In this document: positions 50,312-59,568 of the stretch, piece by piece
Position numbering within the stretch: the first letter of the stretch is position 1
How the letters are laid out: each line of letters begins with the position of its first letter
From: Alphaproteobacteria bacterium
GTDB taxonomy: Bacteria; Pseudomonadota; Alphaproteobacteria; Oceanibaculales; Oceanibaculaceae
Direction of reading: 5' to 3'
Assembly (NCBI GenBank): GCA_018823745.1
Contig: JAHJHR010000007.1
Location: 124,001-188,000 of the forward strand
Length of the DNA stretch: 64,000 bases
Made by a program: the position numbers and the translations under genes
The notes under the pieces: model-generated
Databases searched by the model: none
Told to the model about the DNA's origin: nothing
What the model saw: only the letters and a program-made list of their open reading frames with translations

Positions 50312-50606
50312 TGATCAGGGGATAGAGCCTCGCCAGTTCCTACTCAGCACACGGAACTTACGCGGGCCCGGCTACTGGTTTGGATTGACCGTTACGAGCG
50401 AGCTTCCTAGCGAACCTGCTGATCTCTCTAACGCTACAGAAGCTTATGGTCTAGTGAGCATGTAGCCGATGTTGTGGCCGCAAGGTGCCCGTCCGCTTTT
50501 CAGTCAAAGTCGCCGGTAAGCAGCCATTTCACTGATAACCTGTGCGGCGCAAATGTGACGCCAAGGAACCCCGAGCGATCGAGACACGAACAGGACCTGC
50601 CCCCGC
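50312..50606. other. Spacer between gamma-glutamyltransferase and DUF2218 genes
   Basis: The 295-bp gap between convergent genes has no supported ORF, clear terminator or repeat. It is less GC-rich than its flanks and may be degenerate DNA. Confidence 0.4.
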
Positions 50607-50894
50607 TCAATCAGCGGTAGCCCAAATGATTTCCGGGGCTTCGCGCCAGCCGAAGCGGGCGACATGCTCGGTGATGACCGTCTGCAACTGGTCGAGCTTG
50701 GTTGCATCCGGCGATTCGCAGCGCAGCAGCAGCGCCGCTGGCTGCGCCTCCAGCCGGCAGATGCCGATGGTGAAGACGATGCTGCCGACAGTGTCGTGCA
50801 GCTCCACCGGCAGCTTATGGGCGAAATGCTTGCACAGCTGGGCCAGGTAACGGCCGGCATTGGGCGTTTCCACCCGGCTTTCCGAGATCTTCAT
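50607..50894 (-). CDS. DUF2218-family protein
   Basis: This 95-residue protein matches the DUF2218 family: SRVETPNAGRYLAQLCKHFAHKLPVELHDTVGSIVFTIGICRL, then LLLRCESPD and VITEHVARFGWREAPEIIWA. In many bacteria this domain is fused to siderophore-interacting FAD reductases, which links it to iron release; the stand-alone form is not characterised. The ATG at 50894 shares ATGA with the MATE stop and has AGGAAAGGA upstream. It is the last gene of the heme/siderophore operon. Confidence 0.85.
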   Translation of the reverse strand: MKISESRVETPNAGRYLAQLCKHFAHKLPVELHDTVGSIVFTIGICRLEAQPAALLLRCESPDATKLDQLQTVITEHVARFGWREAPEIIWATAD

Positions 50895-52234
50895 GGAACC
50901 ATCCTTTCCTGGTTTAAAACTCTCCGCAGGCGCTGGAACAGGGTGGCGGAGACGAGGCTCATCGCCATCAGCATGCCGGTCCAGATACCGGCGAGCCCTT
51001 GCCCTTGGCCAAGGCTGAGCCAGGCCGCCACGGGAATGCCGACGCTCCAGAGGCCGAGAATGGCGATGCCGGCAGGCCATCGGGCATCGCCCAGGCCGCG
51101 CAGGATTCCGACAAGCGCGATGCGTCCGCAATCCAGCGGCAGGCTAGCGGCGGCAAACAGCAGGACGAGTTGGGCCAGCGCCGCCGTCTCTGCCGCGAAG
51201 GGCGCCCCCGGCTCCAGCACCAGCGCGACCAGCGGCCCGCGCGCCAGCGCCAGGAAGCCCCCGTACAGCGCCGAAACCGCCAGCGCCGCCACCAGCGTCT
51301 GGCGGATGGCCTGGCGGTAGTGCGCGATATTCTCCTGCCCCCGGTGGAAGGCGATGACGATGGTCGCCGCCTCGCCTATGCCGAAGAGGAAGGCGATGCC
51401 GACCTCCGCAGCCTGCAGGGCGATGGCGTTGGCGGCCAGCGCTGCGGCGCCCAGCAGGCCGGTCATCATCGCGATGGCCGCGAAGAAACCCATGGTGGCG
51501 CCTTCAAGCACCGCCATCGGCGCGCCATAGGACAGCACCTCCGTCAGATTCCGCCGCAGGCCGGCGAGGCTCCATCCGCCGAGCAGGCCCGCCAGCGCGC
51601 CGCGCCGGTAGAGCCAGAAGAGCAGCGCCAGCATCTTCAGCAGGACCGTCAGGAAGGTCGCCACCCCCGCGCCGACAAGGCCCAGTTCCGGCAGGCCCAG
51701 CAGGCCGAACATGAACAGTGCATTGCCGGCGGCGTTCACCGGTATAGCCAGCAACGAGATCCGGCTGACGGCGGCGGCGTGGCCGCGCACGGCGGCGATT
51801 GTCCATAGTGCGGCGAACACCGCGATGCAGGGGGACGCCCAGGCAAGCCAGGCGAGATACGGGCCGGCAGCCTGCGCCAGGCCCGGTTCCTGGCCGACGG
51901 ACAGCAGCAGCGCCTCCCCGGCCACCGACAGCGCCAGGATCGGCAGCAGAAGGACGCCGGCCACGGCCGCCAGCGCCGTCACTGTCCCGCGCGCGCCTGC
52001 CAGATCGCCCGCGCCGAGCAAACGGGCGAGCGGCGCACCCGCCCCGCCGACGAAGCCCAGCAGGCAGAACAGCGGCAGATAGAACAGATGGCTGGCCAGG
52101 GATGCTGCTGCCAGTTCCGCCGGCCCCAGCCAGCCGATCATCACCAGGTCGGTCGCCGCGATGGCGATATGCGACAAATTGGCCAGCCCCAGCGCGAACG
52201 CCAGGGGTACCAGGCGCGGTCCTGCTTCAGCCAT
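50891..52234 (-). CDS. MATE-family efflux transporter in iron operon
   Basis: This 447-residue protein has about twelve helices and the MATE pattern: LGLANLSHIAIAATDLVMIGWLGPAELAAASLASHLFYLP, GAGAPLARLLGAGD and the second repeat from about residue 230. MATE proteins export drugs or metabolites with sodium or proton gradients. Its start overlaps the ABC ATPase gene by 8 bp and its end overlaps DUF2218 by 4 bp, so it is a true operon member and may export the siderophore or recycle its iron-free form. Longer upstream starts lie inside the ATPase gene and are rejected. Confidence 0.9.
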   Translation of the reverse strand: MAEAGPRLVPLAFALGLANLSHIAIAATDLVMIGWLGPAELAAASLASHLFYLPLFCLLGFVGGAGAPLARLLGAGDLAGARGTVTALAAVAGVLLLPILALSVAGEALLLSVGQEPGLAQAAGPYLAWLAWASPCIAVFAALWTIAAVRGHAAAVSRISLLAIPVNAAGNALFMFGLLGLPELGLVGAGVATFLTVLLKMLALLFWLYRRGALAGLLGGWSLAGLRRNLTEVLSYGAPMAVLEGATMGFFAAIAMMTGLLGAAALAANAIALQAAEVGIAFLFGIGEAATIVIAFHRGQENIAHYRQAIRQTLVAALAVSALYGGFLALARGPLVALVLEPGAPFAAETAALAQLVLLFAAASLPLDCGRIALVGILRGLGDARWPAGIAILGLWSVGIPVAAWLSLGQGQGLAGIWTGMLMAMSLVSATLFQRLRRVLNQERMVP

Positions 52235-53024
52235 GCCGGTGCAGCGCCCGGGGCAGCGGCCGCACGATATGGACCAGGATGCCGCCGCCGGGCCGCGCCA
52301 CGATTTCGGCCTCGACCTGGAAGACGGCGGCCAGAGTCTCCGGGGTAAGCACCTCGGCCGGCGGGCCGGCGGCAACGACGCGGCCCTGGCTCAGCAGGGC
52401 CAGCTGGTCGCAATAGCGCGCCGCCAGGTCGATGTCGTGCAGGGCTGCGATCGCCACCCCGCCGCGCTGCGCCAGCCGGTCGCGTACCAGATCCAGCACC
52501 ACCATGCGCCAATGCAGGTCGAGGGCGGAGGTCGGCTCGTCGAGCAGCAGCAGCGCCGGTTCACGGATCAGCGCCAGTGCCAGCCCGACCAGCTGGCGCT
52601 TGCCGCCAGACAGGGTGTGCAGCGGCGACAGCGCGACCGAGGACAGGCCGAGGGCTGCAAACATCGCCTCGATACGCGCCGCCAGTGCGGCATCCGGGAT
52701 ATCCAGCGCCAGGGCCCGCGCGGTGCTCCACATCAGCTCCGTCGGCAGCAGGGCGGATGGCGAGGGCGGCGATTGCGGCATCGCCGCCACCTTGTCGCGC
52801 CAGCCCGCCGGGCCGTAGTCCCCTTGGGCCATATCATCCAGCGCGATCAGCCCGTCGGCCCGCATCTCGCGCGACAGGCAGCGCATCAGGGTGGATTTGC
52901 CCGAGGCGTTCGGCCCCAGCAGCCCCAGTATCTCGCCATTGGCCATATCCGGCAGCGTGACGTCGAACAGGATCTGCGTGCGGCCATAATGCGCCGACAC
53001 GCCCTGCGCCCGCAGCCGGGTCAC
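52227..53024 (-). CDS. FecE/FhuC-type ABC ATPase for iron chelate or heme uptake
   Basis: This 265-residue ATPase has Walker A GPNASGKST (residues 37-45), signature LSGGKRQLVGLALAL, Walker B LLLLDEPTSALDL and the switch histidine in AALHDIDLAARYCDQLALL. It starts with GTG at 53024, sharing GTGA with the permease stop, with GGAGG six bases upstream. The longer ATG frame from 53165 lies inside the permease. It powers the permease at 53021-54070. Confidence 0.93.
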   Translation of the reverse strand: MTRLRAQGVSAHYGRTQILFDVTLPDMANGEILGLLGPNASGKSTLMRCLSREMRADGLIALDDMAQGDYGPAGWRDKVAAMPQSPPSPSALLPTELMWSTARALALDIPDAALAARIEAMFAALGLSSVALSPLHTLSGGKRQLVGLALALIREPALLLLDEPTSALDLHWRMVVLDLVRDRLAQRGGVAIAALHDIDLAARYCDQLALLSQGRVVAAGPPAEVLTPETLAAVFQVEAEIVARPGGGILVHIVRPLPRALHRHG

Positions 53025-54070
53025 GGCCGCCTCCGCTGGCCGATCAGCAGCGCCAGCAGCACCGGCACGCCGACCAACGCGGTCAGGATGCCGACCGGGA
53101 TGATCGCGCCGGAGATCAGCGCCTTCGACAGGAAGGAAGCGGCGGAAAGGATCAGCGCCCCGCACAAGGCCGAGCCGGGCACCAGCATGCGGTGATCCTC
53201 GCCCAGCAGGAGGCGCGCGATATGCGGGCCGACCAGCCCGATGAAGGCGATGGTGCCGACGAAGCAGACCGCGAAGGCGGTCAGGATCGAGGACCGCAGG
53301 ATCACCCAGAGACGCAGCCGGGCGACATCAATGCCAACGCTGCGGGCATGCGCCTCACCGCCGCGCAGCAGCGTCATCAGCCAGACATGGCGCAGGCTGA
53401 AGGGCAGCACGGCCAGAAAGCAGGCGGTGACGATCCACACCTCGGTCCAGCCCGCCTTGGTCAGATTGCCGATGGTCCAGAACACGATCTGCTGGATGCC
53501 GTCGGCATCGGCGATGTAGTGCAGCGCCGAGGTCAGCGCGTTGCACAGGAACACCATGGCGATGCCGAACAGCACCACGGTCTCCCGCGCCCCGCCGACG
53601 AACTGCACCACCAGCAGGATCAGCCCGCCGCAACCCAGCGCGAAGACCAGCGCCATGACCGGCAGCACCGCGGTTTCCGGGACGAAGGGCAGCGCCGGGG
53701 CCAGCACGATGGCGATGCCCGCCCCCAGCATGGCGGAGGAGGAAACGCCCAGCGTGAACGGGCTGGCCAGCGGGTTGTCCAGGATGGTCTGGGTCTCGAC
53801 CCCCGCCAGCCCCAGCGCCGCGCCGACCGACAACGCGATCAGCGCATCAGGCAGGCGCACCTGCCACAGGATGATGCGGTGGCGCAGTTCCAGGCTTTCG
53901 GGATCGAACAGGCCACGCAGAATCTGTTCGGCGGTCAGTCCGGCCGGGCCGGCCATCAGATCGAGGCCGAGGCACAGCAGCAGGGCCAGCGTCAGCAGCC
54001 CCAGTACCAGCACCCGCCGGCGCTGGATATGGCCGAAGCGGGCATGCAGCGAAGCGGAGGCGTCAGTCAC
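53021..54070 (-). CDS. FecCD-type ABC permease
   Basis: This 349-residue permease has about ten helices. FecCD motifs are ILWQVRLPDALIALSVGAALGLAGVETQTILDNPLASPFTLGVSSSAMLGAG, GIAMVFLCNALTSALHYIAD and GTIAFIGLVGPHIARLLLGEDHRMLVPGSALCGALIL. It starts with GTG at 54070, overlapping the binding-protein gene by 8 bp; the ATG frame from 54271 runs inside that gene. It moves iron chelate or heme across the inner membrane as a homodimer. Confidence 0.92.
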   Translation of the reverse strand: MTDASASLHARFGHIQRRRVLVLGLLTLALLLCLGLDLMAGPAGLTAEQILRGLFDPESLELRHRIILWQVRLPDALIALSVGAALGLAGVETQTILDNPLASPFTLGVSSSAMLGAGIAIVLAPALPFVPETAVLPVMALVFALGCGGLILLVVQFVGGARETVVLFGIAMVFLCNALTSALHYIADADGIQQIVFWTIGNLTKAGWTEVWIVTACFLAVLPFSLRHVWLMTLLRGGEAHARSVGIDVARLRLWVILRSSILTAFAVCFVGTIAFIGLVGPHIARLLLGEDHRMLVPGSALCGALILSAASFLSKALISGAIIPVGILTALVGVPVLLALLIGQRRRP

Positions 54071-55181
54071 GCAGCACCGTGGCGAAATACGTGCCTTCCA
54101 GCGTAAAGGGCAAATAGGTGTCGTAGATATGCGCCAGGGTGCGCTGCGGATCGAGATCGGCGAACAGATCGGGATGTATCCACACCGCGAAGGCTTCCAG
54201 CGCCACGATATTGAACGGCGAATTATAGAAATTATGCCAGACGGAATGCGCCCGACCGCCGCGCACCGCATCCATCGCCTGGAATTCCGGGGCGGACAGG
54301 TAGCGCTTCAGGCTGGCGGCGGCGTCCTGGGTGGAAATGCCGGCGCCCAGCGCCACCGGTTTGCCGCCGGCGCGATATTCCGCCGGCGTGCCGCTGGCGG
54401 TACCGATCCATACATCGGGATTCTCGGTCAGCAGGAATTCCGCCGTGTGCTGCGCCGTCGGCCCGGGGGCCACGGCATCGGCGATATTATGCCCGCCCGC
54501 CAGGCCGACGAACGGACCCAGCATGCCCTCGGCCATGCCCCAGCAGCAATCGAAGCGGCCGGGATGGGCCTGTACGAACACGCTGGGCCGGGTCTTCGCC
54601 TGGGCGACACGCTCGCGGATGGTCTCCAGCCGCCCGCGATAGAAGGCGGCATAGTCGGCAGCGCGGTTCTCTGCCCCCAGCAGCCGGCCCAGAAGGTCGA
54701 TGGAGGGCAGCGTGTTGGTCATCGGGTCGAGCCGGAAATCGATGAACACCACTGCAATGCCGGCCGCTTCCAGCTGACGCAGCAATTCGGCGTTCTTCGC
54801 CCCCGGCCCATGATCGTTGAGGCCGAAAATGGCAAGCTGCGGCTGCAGATCGATGATCTTCTCAACCGAGACGCTGTCCGCGCTGTTGCTGCCGAACAGG
54901 GCGATGTCGCGCGCCGCCGGGAAGCGCTCGAAAAGCTGTGCCTCCAGCGCCGGCTCGGTATGGCTCAGCGGCGACATGGTGCCGACCAGCCCGGCCACCG
55001 GGTTTTCCGGACGCAGCAGGGCCAGCAGCGGGATATAGCGCCCCTCGCCGATGACGAAGCGTTTCACCGGCAGCTGAACGGACACGGCGCGGCCGGACCG
55101 GTCAACAATGTCGATCCGTTCCGCCCGCGCCGGGGAAAGCAGCGCCGCCAACAGCCCGGCGACGATCAGAAATACCCGCAT
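54063..55181 (-). CDS. Periplasmic iron-chelate/heme-binding protein
   Basis: This 372-residue binding protein has a signal peptide (residues 1-20, ARA-ER), a vitamin B12/siderophore-type fold with IDIVDRSGRAVSVQLPVKRFVIGEG at the start, LQPQLAIFGLNDH between lobes and VWHNFYNSPFNIVALEAFAVWIHPDLFADLDP near the end. It starts two bases after the receptor stop and feeds the FecCD-type permease. The ligand may be a siderophore or heme, in line with the receptor encoded upstream. Confidence 0.9.
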   Translation of the reverse strand: MRVFLIVAGLLAALLSPARAERIDIVDRSGRAVSVQLPVKRFVIGEGRYIPLLALLRPENPVAGLVGTMSPLSHTEPALEAQLFERFPAARDIALFGSNSADSVSVEKIIDLQPQLAIFGLNDHGPGAKNAELLRQLEAAGIAVVFIDFRLDPMTNTLPSIDLLGRLLGAENRAADYAAFYRGRLETIRERVAQAKTRPSVFVQAHPGRFDCCWGMAEGMLGPFVGLAGGHNIADAVAPGPTAQHTAEFLLTENPDVWIGTASGTPAEYRAGGKPVALGAGISTQDAAASLKRYLSAPEFQAMDAVRGGRAHSVWHNFYNSPFNIVALEAFAVWIHPDLFADLDPQRTLAHIYDTYLPFTLEGTYFATVLRD

Positions 55182-55183
55182 GT

Positions 55184-57430
55184 TTAGAAGGTGACCTTCG
55201 CTTTCACGAGAAAGGAGCGGCCCGGCTCATAGAGCGGGATCACATTGCCGAATTCCTGGCCATAGGTGGCGCGGTCGGCATAGGTCTCGTCGAACAAATT
55301 GTTTGCCTCCACCCTCAGGGTCAGGAACTGCATCTGCGGGGGCTGGTATTCAGCGAAGAAGCTGAGGGATTCATACGAACTCAGCGGCTGCAACCCGACA
55401 CCGGCAGGGTCCTCGTTTTCCAGCGCCACATCCAGGGTGCCACCGAGGGTCAGGCCGGTACGGGCGAAGCTGTGGGCGACTTCAAGCGCGAAGAGCTGGC
55501 CGATCGGCGTGCCGAGATACTGGCCGAAATCCGAATCGCCGGTGACACCGTTGATCTCGAAATCAGTGTCGGTATAGGTCAGCCGGGCGAAGCCGGGCCC
55601 CCAGTTATAGCCGACCGAGATGTTGTAGCCCTGGGTCTCGAAATCCGAGGTGAGCCGCGGGCCGCCACCGAAGGTCTCGTTGCGGGCATTCTCGAAATCG
55701 CTGCGGAAGATACCGGCCCCGAAAGTGAAGCCGCGATGATGCGTCTCGAAGCCCAGGGTCATGTTCTCGGAGCGCACCGGCTCAATGCCGCCGGCATAGG
55801 ACCAGTTCTCGTTCAGGATGAAATTCTCGGCCAGGGTGATACCGCCGAAGACCCGCGAATAGCCCGCCTTCAGCGTCAGCCAGTCGGTCGCGTCATAGGC
55901 CGCCGAGGCGTTGCCGGACAGGCCGGCATGGTCGATCTCGGTGCCGTCAGTGCCCTCGAACCAGTTCTGGTCGCCGCGCATGCCGAAGGACAGACGCAGC
56001 CGGTCGACCGGGGTTATGCGGGCCTGGGCGAAGACGCCGACATTGGTGGATGATTCGAAGATGCTGACCGTGGGGTCGTCGTATTCCGCCTTGTCGTCAT
56101 AGAAATCAACGCCGACCGTCAGCGTGTTGCCGGGGCTGAAGTTGAAGTTGTTCTCCAGCTTGCCGGACAGACTGCTGGTCTCGCCGACGCTGCCGAACGG
56201 GGTCGGCACGCTGACCTCGGTGCGGCCATAGCCCAGCACGGCCTTCGGATCCCACATGCCATCGGCATTCGGCGTGGAATAATTGAAGGCGAAGTTCTGG
56301 CGTTTCAGATCGTAGAGGCGCAGCCCCTCATTGCGGTTGGTCAGCCGGCCGATATTGGCGCGGAACGGGCGCACCGCCTCGTCATGTACCTGCTCGGCAG
56401 AGAACTCGAAGCGATGACCGCCATCGCTTTCGAAGCCGACCTTGCCCAGCACGCTTTCCAGCCCGGCACCGGTGCCCTCGACCGCCTGGCCATCACCATC
56501 CTTGTAGTTTCTGCCGTCGGAATTCTTGTAGAAGCCCAGCACTTCGAAGCCCTGGGAGCGGCCATAGGCGGAGCCGCTATAGGTCAGGGCGTCGCCATTC
56601 GAATTGTATTCGCTGCTGAGGAAGCCGCCAACCGAGCGGCCCGGCTCCAGCACATCGGCCACGTCGACCGTCTCGTAGACGATGGAGCCGCCCAGCGCGC
56701 CGGGGCCGGCATCGGCCGGGGCCACGCCTGGATCGACGCGCGCCAGCTTCAGCAGCGACGGGTCGATCAGGTTGGTGGCGTTGTGGTGGAACACCTTGTT
56801 GTTCTGCCGCGCGCCATCGATGGTGATGGCGAGGTTGGTTTCCTCCACGCCCTGGACATAGACCTTCTGGCTCATCGGCTGGCCACCGCCGACGGAGACG
56901 CTGGCCTCGCCGGCGAAGACCTGCTTCAGCGAGCTCGGATTGCGGCGCTCCAGATCTTCCAGACCGATGGTGATCGAATTGGCCCGGTCGGCCGCCCCGG
57001 CATGCTTGTCCGGCTGGGACGCCCCCTGCACCATCACCGGTGCCAGCACCGTCGCCCCACCGCTTGCCCCCGGCGTTTCATAGATCACCGCACCGCCCTG
57101 CTCCATGCGGAAGCTGAGGCCAGTGCCGGCGAGAAGCTGCTGCAGCGCCAGCTCCGGTGCCATCGTACCGCTGACGCCCTGGGTACGGGCAGCGCGCACG
57201 ACATCGCCATTCGCAGAAACCTGCATGCCGGACTGCCGGCCGAACAGCGACAGGGCCTCCGGCATCGGCTGCGATGGAATATTGAAGCTGCGCTGCTGGG
57301 CCTGGGCTATACTTGGTCCTGCGCCTTGTGCCTGTCCGGCGGATGGCAGCGCGACCAGCGTCGTGGCCAGCGCGGTCGATACCGCCAGGGCGGCAACCCA
57401 TCGCCGCCGAGTCTCGTGCCCCTTCGTCAT
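55184..57430 (-). CDS. TonB-dependent heme/iron receptor with STN domain (system 2)
   Basis: This 748-residue receptor has a signal peptide (to about 35, GQA-QG), an STN domain (about 46-100, SFNIPSQPMPEALSLFGRQSGMQVS), a plug with KVYVQGVEETNLAITIDGARQNNKVFHHN and GPGALGGSIVYETVD, and a barrel ending VKAKVTF. The IDGARQ and GALGGSIVYETVD text is typical of the heme/hemoglobin-receptor branch, though FRAP/NPNL motifs are not clear. Start 57430 (MTKGHETRRRW) fits the signal peptide; 57469 would add 13 residues. It is co-oriented with sigma and FecR upstream and the ABC importer downstream. Confidence 0.9.
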   Translation of the reverse strand: MTKGHETRRRWVAALAVSTALATTLVALPSAGQAQGAGPSIAQAQQRSFNIPSQPMPEALSLFGRQSGMQVSANGDVVRAARTQGVSGTMAPELALQQLLAGTGLSFRMEQGGAVIYETPGASGGATVLAPVMVQGASQPDKHAGAADRANSITIGLEDLERRNPSSLKQVFAGEASVSVGGGQPMSQKVYVQGVEETNLAITIDGARQNNKVFHHNATNLIDPSLLKLARVDPGVAPADAGPGALGGSIVYETVDVADVLEPGRSVGGFLSSEYNSNGDALTYSGSAYGRSQGFEVLGFYKNSDGRNYKDGDGQAVEGTGAGLESVLGKVGFESDGGHRFEFSAEQVHDEAVRPFRANIGRLTNRNEGLRLYDLKRQNFAFNYSTPNADGMWDPKAVLGYGRTEVSVPTPFGSVGETSSLSGKLENNFNFSPGNTLTVGVDFYDDKAEYDDPTVSIFESSTNVGVFAQARITPVDRLRLSFGMRGDQNWFEGTDGTEIDHAGLSGNASAAYDATDWLTLKAGYSRVFGGITLAENFILNENWSYAGGIEPVRSENMTLGFETHHRGFTFGAGIFRSDFENARNETFGGGPRLTSDFETQGYNISVGYNWGPGFARLTYTDTDFEINGVTGDSDFGQYLGTPIGQLFALEVAHSFARTGLTLGGTLDVALENEDPAGVGLQPLSSYESLSFFAEYQPPQMQFLTLRVEANNLFDETYADRATYGQEFGNVIPLYEPGRSFLVKAKVTF

Positions 57431-57546
57431 TTCCCTCAACTCCCCCTCAAGACAGGAAATCGCCCGCAATCACCCGATGCGATTACGTCGCATTTTTAAT
57501 CTCTGACTTAGAGACGATGCGGGATCAGCCAGCGTTCAAAATTTTT

Positions 57547-58524
57547 TCAGCCGCCGGAAATCAGCACGATCCAGGATGATAGCTGGCGAAAGGACGCGCC
57601 TTGCGCACTGGCGATGGCGCGGAAGGCGGCCACCGGGTCGGACAGGCTGTAGACGCCGGTCAAAGGCTGATTGGCCAGCGCGTCGCCCTGCACCAGGACA
57701 ATGCCGGAATAATAATGCCGCAGTTCGGCCACTACCTCGGCCACAGGGCGGTCCTGGACGATGAGCTGCCCGTCCAGCCAGCTGGCGACATTCTCCGGCA
57801 GCATGGAGCCGCGTCCGCTGCCGCCATCCCAGGACAGCCGCGCCCAGTCGCCGGCGATCAACGTTTCGTTCACTGGCGGAACGACGCCCTCATGACTGAC
57901 CCGCACGGTGCCCTCCCGCACCGCGACCCGGGTCGCGCGATCCACCATCTGCACCTCGAAGGCCGTGCCGACGACACTGGTCTCGATTGTGTTCGCCGCC
58001 ACCCGGAAGGGCCGCTCCGGATTGGGCGTGACCTCGAAAAACGCCTGTCCTGACAGCAGCGTCACGCGGCGTTCGGCCTGAGTATAGGCGATGTCCACGG
58101 CGCTGTCGGGGGCGAGGCGGATGGTGCTGCCATCTTCCAGCCGCACATACTGCTGTTCGGCCGTGCCCGTCACATGGTCGGCCGTCCAGTGCAGCATCAG
58201 ATCGGGCAGCAGCACAAGCGCCAGGCAGGCCGCCAGGGCCGTGCCGGCAAACCCCAGGCCGATGCGGCGGCCAGGCCTGCGTCGTTTTTCTGCAATCGGC
58301 AGTGCCCGGGGTTCCCCGGCATGGCCCGACCAGTGCACGCGATGCAGCGGTGTCACCTCCCCCAGAACCTCATAGGTCCGGGCGATCTCATCCCAGTCGC
58401 GGGCATGGGCGGAATCAGCCGCGATCCAGCGCCCGAAGGCGGCGCGCAAATCCCTGTCATCCGGCTGGTCGAGCAGGGCGACCAGCCATTCGCTGGCTCT
58501 GCTCGGTTGGCGTCGGTTATTCAT
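57547..58524 (-). CDS. FecR-family anti-sigma regulator (system 2)
   Basis: This 325-residue regulator has a cytoplasmic anti-sigma part (residues 8-60), a transmembrane helix (about 88-108), a FecR domain with LEDGSTIRLAPDSAVDIAYTQAERRVTLLSGQAFFEV and a C-terminal STN-like part (about 255-325). The GT of SVVGTAFEV is at 186-187, the expected self-cleavage site. It is encoded between sigma 2 and receptor 2 and should link them. Confidence 0.92.
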   Translation of the reverse strand: MNNRRQPSRASEWLVALLDQPDDRDLRAAFGRWIAADSAHARDWDEIARTYEVLGEVTPLHRVHWSGHAGEPRALPIAEKRRRPGRRIGLGFAGTALAACLALVLLPDLMLHWTADHVTGTAEQQYVRLEDGSTIRLAPDSAVDIAYTQAERRVTLLSGQAFFEVTPNPERPFRVAANTIETSVVGTAFEVQMVDRATRVAVREGTVRVSHEGVVPPVNETLIAGDWARLSWDGGSGRGSMLPENVASWLDGQLIVQDRPVAEVVAELRHYYSGIVLVQGDALANQPLTGVYSLSDPVAAFRAIASAQGASFRQLSSWIVLISGG

Positions 58525-58599
58525 GTCGGGCTTTATCTCCTCGCCGCGGCACTATCCTATAGACGCCCCGGCGGGCGGCAGTGTTCAAAGATTGCCCGG

Positions 58600-59112
58600 T
58601 CATCGGTCGCGGAACAACCGGCTTCGGCAGTGTTCCAGCCCGTCGATTACCAGCGCATGTGCCGTGCCGACCGAGATATCGAGCCGGTTGGCAACCTCTC
58701 GGATCGAGCAGCCACCGAAGCGATGCATCTCCAGCGCGACCCGCGTGCGCTCCGGCAATTCAGCCAGGGCCAGGGTGAGCAGGCGCATGTCCCGGCGGGC
58801 AGCCACCTCGCTCTCCGGCGAGGGGCGATCCTCGGCGATCTCCTCCATCGCCGCATCCGTGCCCGAGGGCAGCCGCCCGCGTTCGCGCATCAGGCGCCGC
58901 CGCACATCCAGGGACAGGTTGCGGACGATGCGATAGAGATAGGCCAGCGGCTCACGCAGGGGCTGATCGACAGCAGCGGAATCCAGGCGCAGATAGGCCT
59001 CCTGCACCACATCCTCAGCATGCGAGCGATCGCCCAGGATGCTGCTGGCGTAATTCACCAGCTCGCCCCGATGCGCCGAAAGCAGCTCCACTATGGTCGG
59101 CTCGTGCGTCAA
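58600..59112 (-). CDS. FecI-type ECF sigma factor (system 2), TTG start
   Basis: This 170-residue sigma factor has region 2 (SILGDRSHAEDVVQEAYLRLDSA and AYLYRIVRNLSLDVRRRLM) and region 4 (LAELPERTRVALEMHRFGGCSIREVANRLDISVGTAHALVIDGLEHC). The first in-frame ATG (59136) lies inside a perfect Fur palindrome and has no ribosome site, whereas TTG at 59112 is preceded by TGGAG at the right distance, so TTG is preferred. It should transcribe the receptor operon when freed by FecR. Confidence 0.88.
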   Translation of the reverse strand: MTHEPTIVELLSAHRGELVNYASSILGDRSHAEDVVQEAYLRLDSAAVDQPLREPLAYLYRIVRNLSLDVRRRLMRERGRLPSGTDAAMEEIAEDRPSPESEVAARRDMRLLTLALAELPERTRVALEMHRFGGCSIREVANRLDISVGTAHALVIDGLEHCRSRLFRDR

Positions 59113-59568
59113 AAAAGCTCCAGAACTGAGAATCATTCTCAGACCTAGAGATAGAAGCTATCGGACATCAAGGCAATCGGCTTGGAAAGTTTCGGCAGGC
59201 CGTGGATTGCCTAAGTCGGCTGCAGCATGGCCATTGTCGGTGATTCGGTCCCTCCTCCGCTGTCAGCCCTGCGCTGGCCGCCGAGACGCGTGACAGCACG
59301 GACCGCAAGGGTAGACGAGCGCAATTACCTCGAAGCTTGCTCATTACCGCCCGCGCCTATCGAGGCAGCGGTTTGCTGGCAGTGCTGTGGCCTACAAGGG
59401 ACGGACAGAATAACTGCCATTCGCGCGGCGATTTGCCCTGCCCCATCCCGTCCAAGCCATCAGGGCCGGTTGTGGTGATCCGGCAAGCGGGTATCGTCCG
59501 GTTGTCACATATCGTGTAGGTTGATCTTCAGATCGATGCGCAACCGAGATAGCCATGCGAGGTGACGG
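59113..59568. other. Spacer upstream of sigma factor 2
   Basis: The 456-bp region holds the Fur box (59126-59142). Beyond it are only short, unconvincing frames and no recognisable RNA or element. Confidence 0.45.
59126..59142. promoter_or_regulatory. Perfect 8-1-8 Fur box before sigma factor 2
   Basis: CTGAGAATCATTCTCAG is a perfect palindrome with the Fur core GAGAATCATTCTC. It lies 14-30 bases before the TTG start, so bound Fur would block transcription of the whole iron operon. Confidence 0.85.

Noticed and set aside
50504-50860. Alternative minus-strand frame over the DUF2218 gene
   Set aside because: The DUF2218 frame has the family sequence and an ATGA overlap with the MATE gene; the alternative frame is Ser/Arg-rich without a fold.
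59227-59519. Short overlapping frames upstream of the hypothetical membrane protein
   Set aside because: No ribosome sites, no hydrophobic or domain pattern, and mutually overlapping frames.
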